Positions 22,301-32,970 of a stretch of 64,000 nt of DNA are shown here, piece by piece (position 1 is the stretch's first letter; each line of letters opens with the position of its first letter). Source of the stretch: Pictodentalium vernedei. Taxonomy: Eukaryota; Mollusca; Scaphopoda; Dentaliida; Dentaliidae. The notes below the pieces were generated by a model. That model was not told the DNA's origin. It saw nothing but the letters and a program-made list of their open reading frames with translations, and did no database searches. The position numbers and the translations under genes were made by a program. The stretch lies in NCBI GenBank assembly GCA_031216915.1, contig CM062296.1, positions 146,134,840-146,198,839 on the forward strand. Direction: 5' to 3'.

Positions 22301-22659
22301 GGGGGGGGGGGGGTGGCTCAGTTGGTAGAGGTGCAGGCTGCAAGCCGAGAGGAGCTCGGTTCGAATCCCACCTGCGGCAACCGCGTTGTGTCCTTGGGCA
22401 AGACACTTCACCCCCATTGCCCATGTGGGGGCACGGTGACGTTGTGTACTAAGGCGTACTGCACGTCGATGGTGCACCTGTCTTCAACCAATGCTAACCC
22501 TGCTTGTGTGGAGTTGGTATGTTGGGGAGCTGACAGTTGCTTGTCGTTGCTCGGTGGTTCTCTCCGGGTACTCCGGCTTCCTCCACCCGTAAAACTGTCA
22601 CGGTCATGATTAGCCATTGTGCAGAAATATGTGACCTTAAACACCAATAAATAAATAAT
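22301..22659 (+). mobile_element. tRNA-headed SINE (S4), complete
   Basis: A box GTGGCTCAGTTGGTAGAGG and B box GGTTCGAATCCC are intact. Then come GCGTTGTGTCCTTGGGCAAG, the TCGATGGTGCACC block, the GACCTTAAACACCAATAAA tail, and exact 13-bp duplications ACTTACACTGCCG at 22288-22300 and 22660-22672. The first bases are a G13 run in place of GGGGGCGCG. No target decay, so probably recent. Confidence 0.95.
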
Positions 22660-23014
22660 ACTTACACTGCCGAAAACGACTATTGTCACCTATGTTATGA
22701 TGATTGTCTGTATGTTCTCGTATGTACAGATAAGAGTCGCCTTATGATTAAGCAGAGAGCCCTTTCCAACAATTAATTAAATGATAGAGATTCAAGAATG
22801 GCATCATTTTTAATAAACTGTCTCTCAAACAGGCTTGCATAGAGGTCCTCCATATATGGATAAAGTGGGCGTGGCAGTAACAGAGTTAATAATACCAATA
22901 AAAACATATAAACACATGTAATTGCTACAGCAGAAATTACGTGAAAATGCCAGTTCCACCCACACTGCCCCACACTCCAGTCTCCACAGACATTGTCTGA
23001 TTTTGTCAACATAA

Positions 23015-23083
23015 CGTCGCCTGAGTGCTAGAATGTTCTATGTCCCATAGGGGACATGGAACATTCTAGCACTCAGGCGACGA
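23015..23083. repeat. Hairpin family K, copy 2
   Basis: CGTCGCCTGAGTGCTAGAAT and GTTCTATGTCCC are mirrored almost perfectly by GGGACATGGAACATTCTAGC and ACTCAGGCGACG. The inner sequence differs from copy 1, but both arms changed together. Confidence 0.65.
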
Positions 23084-23850
23084 TAACCCGGGGTAAAAAG
23101 GTTTCATTAAATTGAATGAGTGATAACTTTTCTGCGATTTCTGATTGTTAACATTGAAAATGTTCATTGTTATTGCGTGCATCTACCTGTTCTACATTCT
23201 CTAAGCGCCAGTTAATCCTTCGACTTCAAATCAGAGCCACGACTGCATAATCACTCGAGTGATACACAAATTGCAATGCCACAATGCCACCCCCGCCTTC
23301 GTTCTCCTTCGTTCTTCGTCACGGGTTTTGAGTTGTCAGCATCGTTTTATATAACAGTAATCCACCTACAGACATGAATATAACACACAACACACAGTCC
23401 TGCCCAATGCTGCAAAGTTTATTCCAAGGCAATAAGAATTATATGATAGGTATTGGAACTCTGAATATACACCGATTCAAATTCGCGTAATCAACAGGCT
23501 TCAAATCGAGGCGTGTGGCCAAGTCCCATAAATAGACTCAATCAATTTTCAATCTCATGAATGGCGTGATAGCGTTTATTATTGTTCGTCTTTTCATGGC
23601 ATCGTCTCAATGTATGTTAAATTAAACTGATTTCATGGAAAATAAATATGAGTTGAGGAGAAAAAATTAATTCTCCAATTTTCTTCACTGAAGAATGAGA
23701 AAACCGACAGTAGAACACGGACCTATTTTATGTTTCCGCTACTTGGTGGCATGTACGCATTATTCGCATCAATCCGATAATGCTGATTGTTTCCGAATTT
23801 GCGACTCAGGGCATGACTTAAGCTTTACCTTTTGAGACTACATATAGAAG
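23084..23850. other. No recognised feature
   Basis: Unassigned AT-rich sequence with no supported coding or repeat signal. Confidence 0.4.
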
Positions 23851-23984
23851 ATACCCATAGAGGCTTGGTGTACCAAATGTTCACCTCTCGTGGTAAAGTG
23901 GTGTTAACCCCGGGCCTTTGCGCGCGGTTAACACCACTTCACCACTCGCGGTGAATATTTGGTACACCACGCTACTTTGGGTAT
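23851..23984. mobile_element. Hairpin element with ~59-bp arms
   Basis: ATACCCATAGAGGCTTGGTG, TACCAAATGTTCACC and AAAGTGGTGTTAACC are mirrored by GGTTAACACCACTTCACCAC, GGTGAATATTTGGTACACC and CTTTGGGTAT, with a loop of about 17 bp. Only this copy is in the window. Confidence 0.65.
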
Positions 23985-24257
23985 ATTTTATTTATACCAT
24001 GATCGTCAGATTAATAAGAGTTTAAATATTAAATAGATCAATATTCACACGTACGAGTCTGTTTTTGTTTACATGAGCACCGGTTGACGGAACTTCCGCT
24101 GGCAATTTTATCGCCGAAACGAAATAGAAAACAAAACCGCAAATTACGGGGCCTTTTTCATTTTAATAACATAATAACATACTATTTCGAGTTATGGATG
24201 CTTTATGAACACGAGACAATGTATTTGTGTTAATTTGTTTGTTTGAATCTTATGAGG

Positions 24258-24327
24258 TAACTTATTTAAAAACGTAATAAATAATTGCGGGTTAACTTAT
24301 TTAAAAACGTAATAAATAATTGCGGGT
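24258..24327 (+). repeat. Perfect 35-bp tandem duplication
   Basis: The unit TAACTTATTTAAAAACGTAA..TTGCGGGT occurs at 24258-24292 and again at 24293-24327 with no difference. The identity implies a recent slip or duplication. Confidence 0.9.
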
Positions 24328-24662
24328 TTCTGATAAATTTAGATAAGTTTGCATTCAAGGCGAGGTCACCAAATGTCAACTTGGATGTAGTTCCACTGTA
24401 GGTGTAAATTTTTACTATTGAAATCCCATTGCTGGCGTGTTCACCACGGTTGGTGTGTAAAGCTAAAATTTATGTCATAGGCTTTTTATATATAGTCGAA
24501 TAGGTAAGCATGATATAAATTTGAGATAGTTTATGGTATTTATTGAAAAACGCATTATTTCCATGGAAAGAAGCGGGGCAAAAATCGTTATCTTGTGCCT
24601 CAAGGCTGACAATCGGCACCCAGGTATTAAATCTCCATGTACACTGAATGCTGCCCGAGATA

Positions 24663-25026
24663 TATTATATTTATTTATTTATTGGTGTTTAAGGTCACAT
24701 ATTTCTGCACAATGGCTCATCGTGACCATGACAGATTTACATGTGAAGGAAGCCGGAGTACTTGGAGTGAACCACCGAGCAACGGCGAGCAACTGTCAGC
24801 TCACCAACATACTAACTCCACACAAGTAGGGTTAGCACTGGCTGAAGACAAGTGCACCATCGACGTGCAGTACGCCTTAGTACACAACGCCACCGTGCCC
24901 CTACGTGGAAAATGCGGGTGAAGTGTCTTGTCCAAGGACACAGCGCGGTTCCCGCGGGTGGGATTCGAACCGAAGACCTCTCGGCTTGCAGCCTGCACCT
25001 CTATATCTACAGAGCCACCGCGCCCC
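24663..25026 (-). mobile_element. tRNA-headed SINE (S5), complete
   Basis: On the minus strand: GGGGGCGCGGTGGCTCTGTA, a B box in GGTTCGAATCCC context, the body and the ACACCAATAAATAAA tail. Target duplications CTGCCCGAGATA (24651-24662) and CTGCCAGAGATA (25027-25038) differ at one base. Confidence 0.92.
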
Positions 25027-25281
25027 CTGCCAGAGATAACTCTGTGTACTGAATACAAATAATCTTTACTTGCTCAATGAGATTTCATTATCATCTGCAC
25101 CCATTTGGATAGATGGATAAACCGGGGGAGATCGTTCCAACAGTTACCCGCGTTTTGATAAGAACATACTATGTATGGTATATACACAGCTTGCACTCGA
25201 CGTATTAAATTAAATGAAATTCTTCTCTGATATTTGGTGGAGGTAGAATATAACTCTATATCAGTCCAATCGATGTATCTG

Positions 25282-25815
25282 AATAATATTAGTTATCCTT
25301 GTGTTTTCCAGGGTGTCTGGGAATATACACCGGTTTGGGAACTCGTACACCCTGAGGCGAAGCCGAAGGGTGTATGAATTCCCAGACCGGTGTAAACTTC
25401 CATACACCCTGGAAAACACAAGAATTTTTGTGTACTTTATACTTTAACGTAAAAAAACTGACAGAATATTTGTGCTTTGTAAGTGTCGTAACAAAACCAG
25501 ACAAATATGGATGTCACTGGAACTGGCTCAATGAGCCAGTTCCAATGACATCTATATTTGTAATATTTCATTACTTTATTACAAAAAAATATTAAATAAT
25601 CCTGTATTGTTATTTTTATTCTAACATAACCGAGCAGAAGGTATGAATTAATAATTAAAAATGGGTTCTTTTTTTAACCACATAGCCTGCTATTGTCTAT
25701 TCTTCTTTTTACACCATGGCTAACCACGGTGAAGAAAAAAACTGCTGTGGATTGGAAGTTACACCGTACCTTTCAGCCAATCAAAACGCTGTATTTTGTT
25801 TCATTTGGAAATAAT
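25282..25815. mobile_element. Foldback element I, copy 2
   Basis: It has the same order as copy 1 (6747-7196): the TTATCCTTGTGTTTTCCAGG hairpin, the GTGTACTT block, ACAAATATGGATGTCA, AGAAGGTATGAATTAATAAT and a TTACACC hairpin. It holds about 110 extra bases (from 25520), including an ACTGGCTCAATGAGCCAGT hairpin that copy 1 lacks. Confidence 0.75.
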
Positions 25816-26139
25816 ATTTCATTAACCTTTTTCGTGTATTCCTAAAAGAAGGGGTAAAAATATATAAAACAGAGTTGGGCGGTATTGAAATGTAAAATTC
25901 GGTTTCTGTAACGGTATTTTTAGAATGATTCACTTCGGTATCGGTACGGTATTCGGTGTCAACAACATATATGTACTCACACAAATACCAATATCTGATG
26001 GTATTTGTGGTATACTACTTTGGTTCACCGTTTTACAGCAGGCAAAGCCACTGGAGTGTCAGAGTATTGGAAACAACACGGGCATTCGCCATCAGCTATT
26101 TGATGTAACAAGAAAGCTGAGAGAAAATACCCCATGAGT

Positions 26140-26510
26140 GGGGGCGCGGTGGCTCAGTTGGTAGAGGTGCAAGCTGCAAGCCGAGAGGTCCTCGGTTCGA
26201 ATCCCACCTGCGGCAACCGCGTTGTGTCCTTGGGCAAGACACTTCACCCCGATTGCCCACATGGGGGCACGATGACGCTGTGTACTGAGGCGTACTGCAC
26301 GTCGATGGTGCGCATGTCTTCAACCAATCTAACCCTGCTTGTGCTGCGGTGCAGAGTTCAGAGTTACGATGTTGGAGAGCTGACAGCTGCTCGTCGTTGC
26401 TCGGTGGTTCTCTCCGGGTACTCCGGCTTCCTCCACCTGTAAAACTGTCACGGTCACGATTAGCCATTGTGCATAAGTATGTGACCTTAAACACCAATAA
26501 ATAAATAAAT
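26140..26510 (+). mobile_element. tRNA-headed SINE (S6), complete
   Basis: GGGGGCGCGGTGGCTCAGTT starts the head; the B box GGTTCGAATCCC is intact. A short extra repeat (CAGAGTTCAGAGTTACGATG) lies in the body. The duplication AAATACCCCATGAGT at 26125-26139 and 26511-26525 is exact. Confidence 0.95.
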
Positions 26511-26739
26511 AAATACCCCATGAGTATTTTCTTTCAGTTTCTTTGTTACATAAAATGACTGGTGGTGAGTACGTTTAGAAATACGGCATGAATTTTGAGT
26601 ACTATTCTGTTATTTGTCCTTTTATTTTTTAACTAATATCGGGAATATTCAAGTTCGTTATTTTGCGATTCCCTCGATTGGGTAAATTGGTATTGGTTCG
26701 TTACCGATACCGAACGGTATTTACGGTATTCCGCCCATC

Positions 26740-27096
26740 AGGGGGCGCGGTGGCTCAGTAGGTAGAGGTGCAGGCTGCAAGCCGAGAGGTTCTCGGTTCT
26801 AATCCCACCTGCGGCAACCGCGTTGTGTCCTTGGGCAAGACACTTCACCCCCAATGCCCACGTGGGGGCACGGTGGCGTTGTGTACTAAGTCGTACTGCA
26901 CGTCGATGGTGCACATGTCTTCAACCAATGCTAACCCTGCTTGTGTGGAGTTAGTGTGTTGGGGATCTGACAGTTGCTCGCCGTTGCTCGGTGGTTCTCT
27001 CCGGTAACTCCACCCGTAAAACTGTCATGGTCATGATTAGCCGTTGTGCAGAAGTGTGTGAGCTTAAACACCAATAAATAAATAAATAAATAAATA
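26740..27096 (+). mobile_element. tRNA-headed SINE (S7), complete
   Basis: GGGGGCGCGGTGGCTCAGTA head, with B box GGTTCTAATCCC (one base from consensus). The duplication ATTCCGCCCATC at 26728-26739 and 27097-27108 is exact. Part of the CTCCGGGTACTCCGGCTTCC block near the 3' end is deleted. Confidence 0.95.
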
Positions 27097-27497
27097 ATTC
27101 CGCCCATCTCTAATAAAAAAGAAATAGTTCGACATGTTTTGTCTTTACTTTACGATGTTGCGTTTTGTGAATCTCTTTTTGACAGCTTTCTAAGAGTTCA
27201 TCTAACAATCATATAGATTTTGGCCTGAAAACCACGAGAAGCGGTACGTATCACATGATGTGTTCCGATTCCGTATCATATTGACGACTCATTCTGATTC
27301 CGTGTCATATAGATTCAACTTCCGGTAAACACCGCGCTATGATAAATAATATCATTATATGCATTGTTATTACGCACTAAAATATGAAATTCAAAATTTC
27401 GACCAATTCCAGCCCAATTTAAACTGAAAAACGGGAGAAACGGGCTTCATATAACGGGATTGTTAGATAAATGTATTATCATGACCAAATGCATGTC

Positions 27498-27609
27498 CTG
27501 TAATTTGTATCAGATTCTCGGTCGTGTTTCCAATCGGATCACAACTCGCCCTGACGGACTCTTTGCGATCTGATTGTAAACACGACCTCGAATCTGATAC
27601 AAATTACAG
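27498..27609. repeat. Hairpin with ~43-bp arms
   Basis: CTGTAATTTGTATCAGATTC and GGTCGTGTTT are mirrored by AAACACGACCTCGAATCTGA and TACAAATTACAG. The loop is about 26 bp. No duplication is seen. Confidence 0.65.
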
Positions 27610-28924
27610 CTTTCTAAGAGAAAATCCGTTTTAATATAGGATAAAAAGAAGAAACATGTCTTGGAAATTTCCAACTTCTATTTTGACTTCCATACAAGAT
27701 GACTCGCATTTGGCAAACGTTAATTGCACAGCTTCTAGAAATAGCAGGACCAGATTATGAGCCCCGTGTTCAATAGGCACTACGAACGGCACTGTAATTG
27801 TATAATGCCTTGTGCATTAGAAACATAGGACTAGGAGAGCTTTTTCCTGTTGCGGAAATCGCTCAACGGTTATTGTGCATGGTATGTTTTGTGGAGCCGG
27901 ACCTGCAATTGACACCCAAAGGGTATTAAAACAAATATCACCGATGGGTGATACGGAACGAAAGAAGAAATAAGAAAATAATAGTCAGACCTTCCAAATA
28001 CCCCTGAAATAATAAGTAACAGACATTTTAACCTCCAAACCTCACAGTATGATTTGTTAAGAGCCATGTTGAACTATTTTACTCCCCCGAATGCGCATGC
28101 GTGAAAACATTGGTAAAGATGACAATCTCTACTACTATAGCGATCTTTGGGAGAAAAATGTAAAACTTTCATTTGCCACAAATTTCATTTTTTACAAAAT
28201 GTACGGACATGTGATCAAATATTTGATAACATACTTTTTAAAATGGAATAAAATACGTTTTGATAAAATTAGTTTTTAATGTTTCCATGTTAATTTAAAA
28301 TGTTCACTTTTTTTTATCCCAGTACATTACCTTATTAATTTGTTAGAAGAAAAGACTGGGGGGGGGGGGGGGGGGGTAACTTCAAAGTACTAAACCTGTG
28401 CTAAATCCTTATGAGAAAATTTGGACGGACAAAGATTTGATGAAAGCAAAAATTAATTTTCTTTGTTCTATAAACACATTTTGGATATGTTATTGTTTTA
28501 ATGGTTCCATTTAACTTTGAAAAGTGGTATTTTATCTCTATTTATGACCTTGTGACAAATAATACCCCTCCTCCATGGAGACAATAACATGTGAAATAAG
28601 ACCGCTTGCGGATTCGTGCGTGAAAAATGACGGGAGATAACTCGAAATTATCGCCCTTACTAAAGGGTGGAAATAGTTTAATATGAGCGAAGCTCCTGAT
28701 CATTCCTATCTAAATTTAAATTGGAGTGGAATACCACTAAAACACTTGCAGAGTGGATATGTTACCCAAACCATGAGTCTCAACTTCTTTGAGTGGTAAG
28801 AAGATCTGACACCACCCCCTCCACCCCCCCCACCCCCACACCAATTATTTTTCAAGTCGGAATATTTTCGCCAGGATTGGAGTCAAAGATATTAGTTCCA
28901 TCTTGCTTGGAACCATGTACTTTC
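27610..28924. other. Unassigned sequence; G19 run
   Basis: A pure G19 tract lies at 28358-28376. A C-rich strip is at 28814-28842. No gene or element boundaries seen. Confidence 0.45.
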
Positions 28925-29156
28925 TTAACCCCTTACCTAACATGAAAAGCAGACGACACTTGCAAACAAAATTCTTTAATAACTATTTTCTCATTTTTTG
29001 TCTCAAAAACATAGGTTATGACCACTCATTGGAACGAGCTCGACGAGCTCGTTCCAAAGAGGGGTCATAACCTATGTTTTTGAGATAAAAAATAAAAATT
29101 AATTTTTTAAGAATAGCGCTGGTTGGTTTTGGCCGTTACGTTGGGTAAAGGGTTAA
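28925..29156 (+). mobile_element. Palindromic TTAA MITE, family A (copy A6)
   Basis: TTAA at both ends; CCCCTTACCTAACATGAAAA at the left and GGCCGTTACGTTGGGTAAAG at the right. A deletion in the right arm (after GATAAAAAATAAAAATTAAT) shortens it. The arm step CATTGG/CCAAAG is mismatched. Confidence 0.88.
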
Positions 29157-29311
29157 ATGAGTAGATTTGACACTTTGACTTTGTCACATACACGATCTGG
29201 TCATCCCAATGGCGCTCTGTAATGCCCGATTCGGACGGTTTAAGGCTAGCATGACCAATTTGAAGTACCGGCTGCACCTTATTTTTTTTTCAACTGTTAC
29301 TCCGACTGATT

Positions 29312-29480
29312 AATATTTCAACTACATATTAAGGTATGCCTTCAACGAAGACATGCCTTGATGATGTGGTTAGAATATCTAATCAGGCGGGATTTGAGCG
29401 ATCACAGTCCGGACAAATCAGGTTTACTCAACCCCCGCCCTCCTCCAGTCGGTCATCTTCGCGGCGCCCCTGCGTCCTGA
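29312..29480. repeat. Family C repeat, copy 4
   Basis: CAACTACATATTAAGGTATG, CCTTCAACGAAGACATGCC and TTGATGATGTGG, then GGATTTGAGCGATCACAG, GGACAAATCAGG and GGTCATCTTCGCGGCGCCCC. Confidence 0.65.
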
Positions 29481-29860
29481 TGCAATCCGAAGTGCATAGC
29501 TGAGATTTTCCTCGAGCTCTGACTGCTCTGTCACTTCTTTGCATGGTTAAATTTGTTGACTGGTTGTAATGTCACCTCGCAGGTGGTTTATTAGAAATTC
29601 CCTCTCACGACTCTCCACGTCCTGTATCTCGTATACTTTTAACCAAACACATTTTTTTCCAAATTTATCCAAAACTCATCTCATTTGCTTGGCTTTGATC
29701 GCCTTACAGCCGGCACACGCATATTGTGTAATCCGCAAATCAACGTATAACAGATGTTATTATGACATACACTCTCCATCCGTTGTTTTGTTGCACATTT
29801 GTCTAGACTGTCATAAATGCAGACATGCGTTTTTGTGTTGAACAAAACGCATTCATTCTG
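29481..29860. other. No recognised feature
   Basis: Unassigned sequence upstream of the palindrome array. Confidence 0.35.
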
Positions 29861-30368
29861 CATATGATTACGGAAGCCCCTTGGGGCCAACATGTGAAGC
29901 AGGGGGATCGGGCATTGCGAATATTCGCAATGCATTGCGAATATTCGCGATGCATTGTAAATATTCGCAATGCATTGCAAATATTCGCAATGCATTGCGA
30001 AATATTCGCATTCAACTTTGCGAATATTCGCATTCAACATTGCGAATATTCGCAATCAGTTGCGAATATTCGCATTCAATTCTGAATATTCGCAATGGAT
30101 TGCGAATATTCGCAATGCTGAATACGAATATTCGCGATGCATTGCATTGCGAATATTCCCAAATGAATGCGAATATTCGCGAAGTTGAATGCGAATATTC
30201 GCAATGCTCCCACTACGCATGTTGGCCCCAATGGGTTGAATGCGAATATTCGCAATGTTGAAAGCGAATATTCGCAATGTGAATGCGAATATTCGCAATG
30301 TGAATGCGAATATTCGCAATTCTCCCACTACACATGTTGCCCCCAATGGGCTTCCGTATATGATAACG
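29861..30368. repeat. Array of 18 GCGAATATTCGC palindromes inside an inverted repeat
   Basis: Twelve exact copies of the 12-bp palindrome GCGAATATTCGC and six with one change lie between 29917 and 30317. The first five start exactly 20 bp apart (29917, 29937, 29957, 29977, 29997); the 20-bp unit is GCGAATATTCGCAATGCATT, whose second part AATGCATT is also a palindrome. Later copies have irregular spacers. The cluster is enclosed by an inverted repeat: 29861-29896 (ATTACGGAAGCCCC..GGCCAACATGTG) and 30331-30368 (CACATGTTGCCCCCAATGGG). An internal copy of the right flank, CTCCCACTACGCATGTTGG, is at 30206. All reading frames give repeated IRNA/EYSQ-type peptides; I do not regard it as coding. Confidence 0.9.
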
Positions 30369-30438
30369 TAAAACTTGAAGTAGCATACCGAGAACGAGCT
30401 GACCGCACAAGTTTATATTCTGTTAACGTTTTATCTAA

Positions 30439-30711
30439 CGAATCGGCAGCACCTGTCCGAGCAAAACATCACCCTCTCTTCTCAACCGTCACCAGTCTCC
30501 TCTGCTGCAAGCAAATGAGACGGGTGACAGCAGTAAAGAGGGTGTTGAGGTTAGAGGAGGTAGTGGTGATAATACTAGTGGTTCTGAAAATGAAGACGAG
30601 ATTGAAGCGGGTTTGGTTTTTCACACTTCTCTTAGGAAGAAAAGTTTGTCTCCTGTATTACACCACTGTGATTTTGCGGTTTGTCTTGTGTTTCTCTTTG
30701 TAAAGTTTTAA
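30439..30711 (+). other. Open frame of unknown status (possible exon fragment)
   Basis: A 90-codon stop-to-stop frame without a start codon. It encodes a Ser/Gly/acidic stretch (EVRGGSGDNTSGSENEDEIE) followed by a hydrophobic end. The composition resembles a disordered coding segment. However, I see no convincing splice sites, and another frame is open across part of it. It lies between the palindrome array and the Tc1-like element. Could be chance. Confidence 0.15.
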
Positions 30712-30766
30712 ATTATCTTGCTAACGCGATTTTAAAACAACTGTTCTGACCTTGCAGATATAAATA

Positions 30767-32268
30767 CTGAGTCAAAAAAGAAAGTATAATCGAAACAAAA
30801 TGGAAAAAATAGCATAAAGGATGAAATATAATAGTTCTAATGTTGCATATTTGTGGACAAGAAGTCGTGCAAAGAGTTTAATGACATGTTGTTGTTGTCC
30901 ACCCAGCCGTATACAATTTTGCTACGGATTTGAAAATAGCACGTGCTAAATGAGAATGTCAAACTGAATGGGTGACCAACGATTTTCTCTTTGTTATGTT
31001 GTGGTCGAGAGCCAGGGCTATTGAGAAAACACGCTAGTTTTTGTCTTCCGACATTTTAAAAAATGTCAAGGTTAACCGAAAATCAGAGGTTGCGTGCCAT
31101 TAGTATGCACGAGGCTGGGATACCTCCAGATGAGCTCGCTGCCGAGTTCGAAGTCACTGTGGCCACTATTTACCGTCTCATTGGAAGGTATAGAACTACT
31201 GGATCCACTACCGACCAACCGCGTTCAGGTCGACAAAGAGTTACGACCCATGCCCAAGACCGACACATCAGGACGTCTCGACTGCGCTTCCTTCCGGCGA
31301 CGAGGACAGCAGCAATTACTCCTGGTAGAACTAACAACAGAATCAGTGCACAAACTGTCTGCAACAGACTCGCTGAACACGGTATCCGAAGTAGGCGTCC
31401 ATACTACAGACCAATCCTTACCCAACGTCATCGTACAGTCAGAATGGAATGGGTATATCAGCGTGTTCGCTGGACTCAGCAGCGTTGAAGCACATTTTTT
31501 TAGTGATGAATCACGATTTTGTCTACGGCGCGCTGATGATAGGGCAAGAGTGTATCGCCGACGAGGAGAACGGGTTTCTGATGCTTGTGTGTGGGAATGC
31601 GACCGTTTCGGCGGGGGTAGTGTAATGATTTGGGCAGGAATTTCCTTGCACCATCGAACGCAGTTGATCTTCGTCGATGGTAATCTGAATGGACAGCGAT
31701 ATAGGGACGAAATTCTTAACGCTGTTGTTGTCCCGTTGTTCAACACTAACGTCGGGTCGCAGTTATTCCAGCAAGACAATACCCGATGTCACGTGGCGCA
31801 TATCTATCGTGACTTTCTTGAGGAGCAGAGGATCGAACTTCCTGGCCCCCAATTTCGCCAGATTTGTCGCGAATCGAGCATCTTTGGGATCAACTGGACC
31901 GTCGGGGACGACTTCGTGATCTTCAGGCGTTAGTCGATTTACGTAATGCTCTAAGGCAGGAGTGGAACGCAATACCCCAGGGTGACATCCAGAAACTTAT
32001 CAGGTCCATGCGCCGTCGATGTCTTGCCATCCAAGAGGCAAACGGTGGACATACACGCTATTGACTGCATATGTGAACTTTTCATTTCACCCCATGTCTG
32101 AATTGCGACGTCCTGACTTGACGCTGGCAATAGTAAGAACATGAAATTATGCAAATGCGTACAGCTAGGCTCGAAATATGAATTTACAACAATTTGTTTA
32201 GGATTTAAGTCGATAATACTAAACAAATTGCTCCTCAAAGTTTATTAAGCATTGTTTTTTTGACTCAG
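30767..32268 (+). mobile_element. Tc1/mariner-type transposon, complete ends
   Basis: The terminal inverted repeats CTGAGTCAAAAAA (30767) and TTTTTTGACTCAG (to 32268) are flanked by TA on both sides (30765-30766, 32269-32270). The length is 1.5 kb, usual for Tc1-like elements. It contains one transposase gene, broken by two frameshifts. It is the only DNA transposon in the window with both ends and a nearly full transposase. Confidence 0.92.
31063..32064 (+). pseudogene. Tc1-like DDE transposase, two frameshifts
   Basis: It starts at ATG 31063 (MSRLTENQRLRAI). The N-terminal half is a paired-type HTH: first helix set about residues 9-48, an SGRQR linker, second HTH about 75-115. The catalytic part reads FSDESRF (first Asp), then FQQDNTRCHVA (second Asp), then SRIEHLW (Glu), with spacing about that of DD34E. 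The reading frame shifts by one base near 31489, before FSDES, and again near 31843, between the second Asp and the Glu. Apart from these the catalytic triad is intact, so the copy died recently. The C-terminus ends at 32064 with no in-frame stop before it in the final frame. Confidence 0.92.
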
Positions 32269-32495
32269 TATATATATATACATATACGTAATACAACAGG
32301 TGCGATGAGAGGGCTCAGCACTGCGAGCAATGCGATAAGGGGTTCATTATTTTTTTTCTTTTCAGTTTGTGGTTTCAACACAATTTGATACCTCCGATTT
32401 GAACCTTGCTGTAAAACATACGTATATATTAACAGTACTGAATACAAAGTGCAAACGGAAACAGTAAACTTCTGTATGTAGTCAACTACAAGGGT

Positions 32496-32515
32496 GGGGG
32501 GGGGGGGGGGGGGGG
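32496..32515 (+). repeat. G20 homopolymer
   Basis: Pure poly-G run just upstream of SINE S8, one of many long G or C runs in the window. Confidence 0.9.
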
Positions 32516-32578
32516 AGTCGTAGGATGAAACAGTCAATGTTGTCTTGGTTCAAAGAGAGGTTTTCTTGTAAGCGTTTC

Positions 32579-32936
32579 AGGAGCGTGGTGGCACAGTGGT
32601 AGACTGGTGGATTTCTATGCTGAGGTCCAGAGTTGGATCCCCGTCCGGGTCGACCCACGTTGTGTCCATGGGCAAGGCACTTTATCCCGGTTGCCTACGT
32701 GGGGGCACGATGACGCCGTGTACTAAGGCGTACTGCACGTCGATGGTGCACATGTCTTGAACCGCTGTAGCCCTGCTTGAGCGGAGCTTGAACAGAGTTA
32801 GAATGCTGAGGAGCTGACAGTTGCTCGTCGATGCTCGGTTCTCTCCGGGTACTCCGGCTTCCTCCACCCGTAAAACTGTCACGGTCACGATTAGTCATTG
32901 TGCATAAGTATATGACCTTAAACACCAATAAATGAA

Positions 32937-32969
<33 letters not shown>

Positions 32970-32970
32970 C
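32579..32970 (+). mobile_element. tRNA-headed SINE, second head type (S8)
   Basis: Head GGAGCGTGGTGGCACAGTGG with B-box-like GAGTTGGATCCCCG, then CACGTTGTGTCCATGGGCAA, TCGATGGTGCAC and the TTAAACACCAATAAATGAA tail. TAAGCGTTTC occurs at 32569-32578 and 32971-32980. Confidence 0.9.

Noticed and set aside
22301-22400. Functional tRNA gene at the SINE head (also 26140, 26740, 49440)
   Set aside because: A and B boxes are present, but each runs directly into the SINE body and lacks acceptor-stem pairing at the right place.
22202-22689. Repeated open frames with VVSLGKTLHP, CTKAYCTSMV and similar peptides at many positions
   Set aside because: They recur at every SINE copy and come from the SINE body, not from a gene family.
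29861-30368. CRISPR-like array
   Set aside because: The repeats are 12-bp palindromes with short, mostly similar spacers in eukaryotic-type DNA. There are no unique 30-bp spacers and no cas genes.
29681-30703. Long overlapping open frames over the palindrome array (repeated EYSQ, NIRN, RIFA peptides on both strands)
   Set aside because: They follow from the GCGAATATTCGC repeat being stop-free in several frames on both strands. No other coding evidence.
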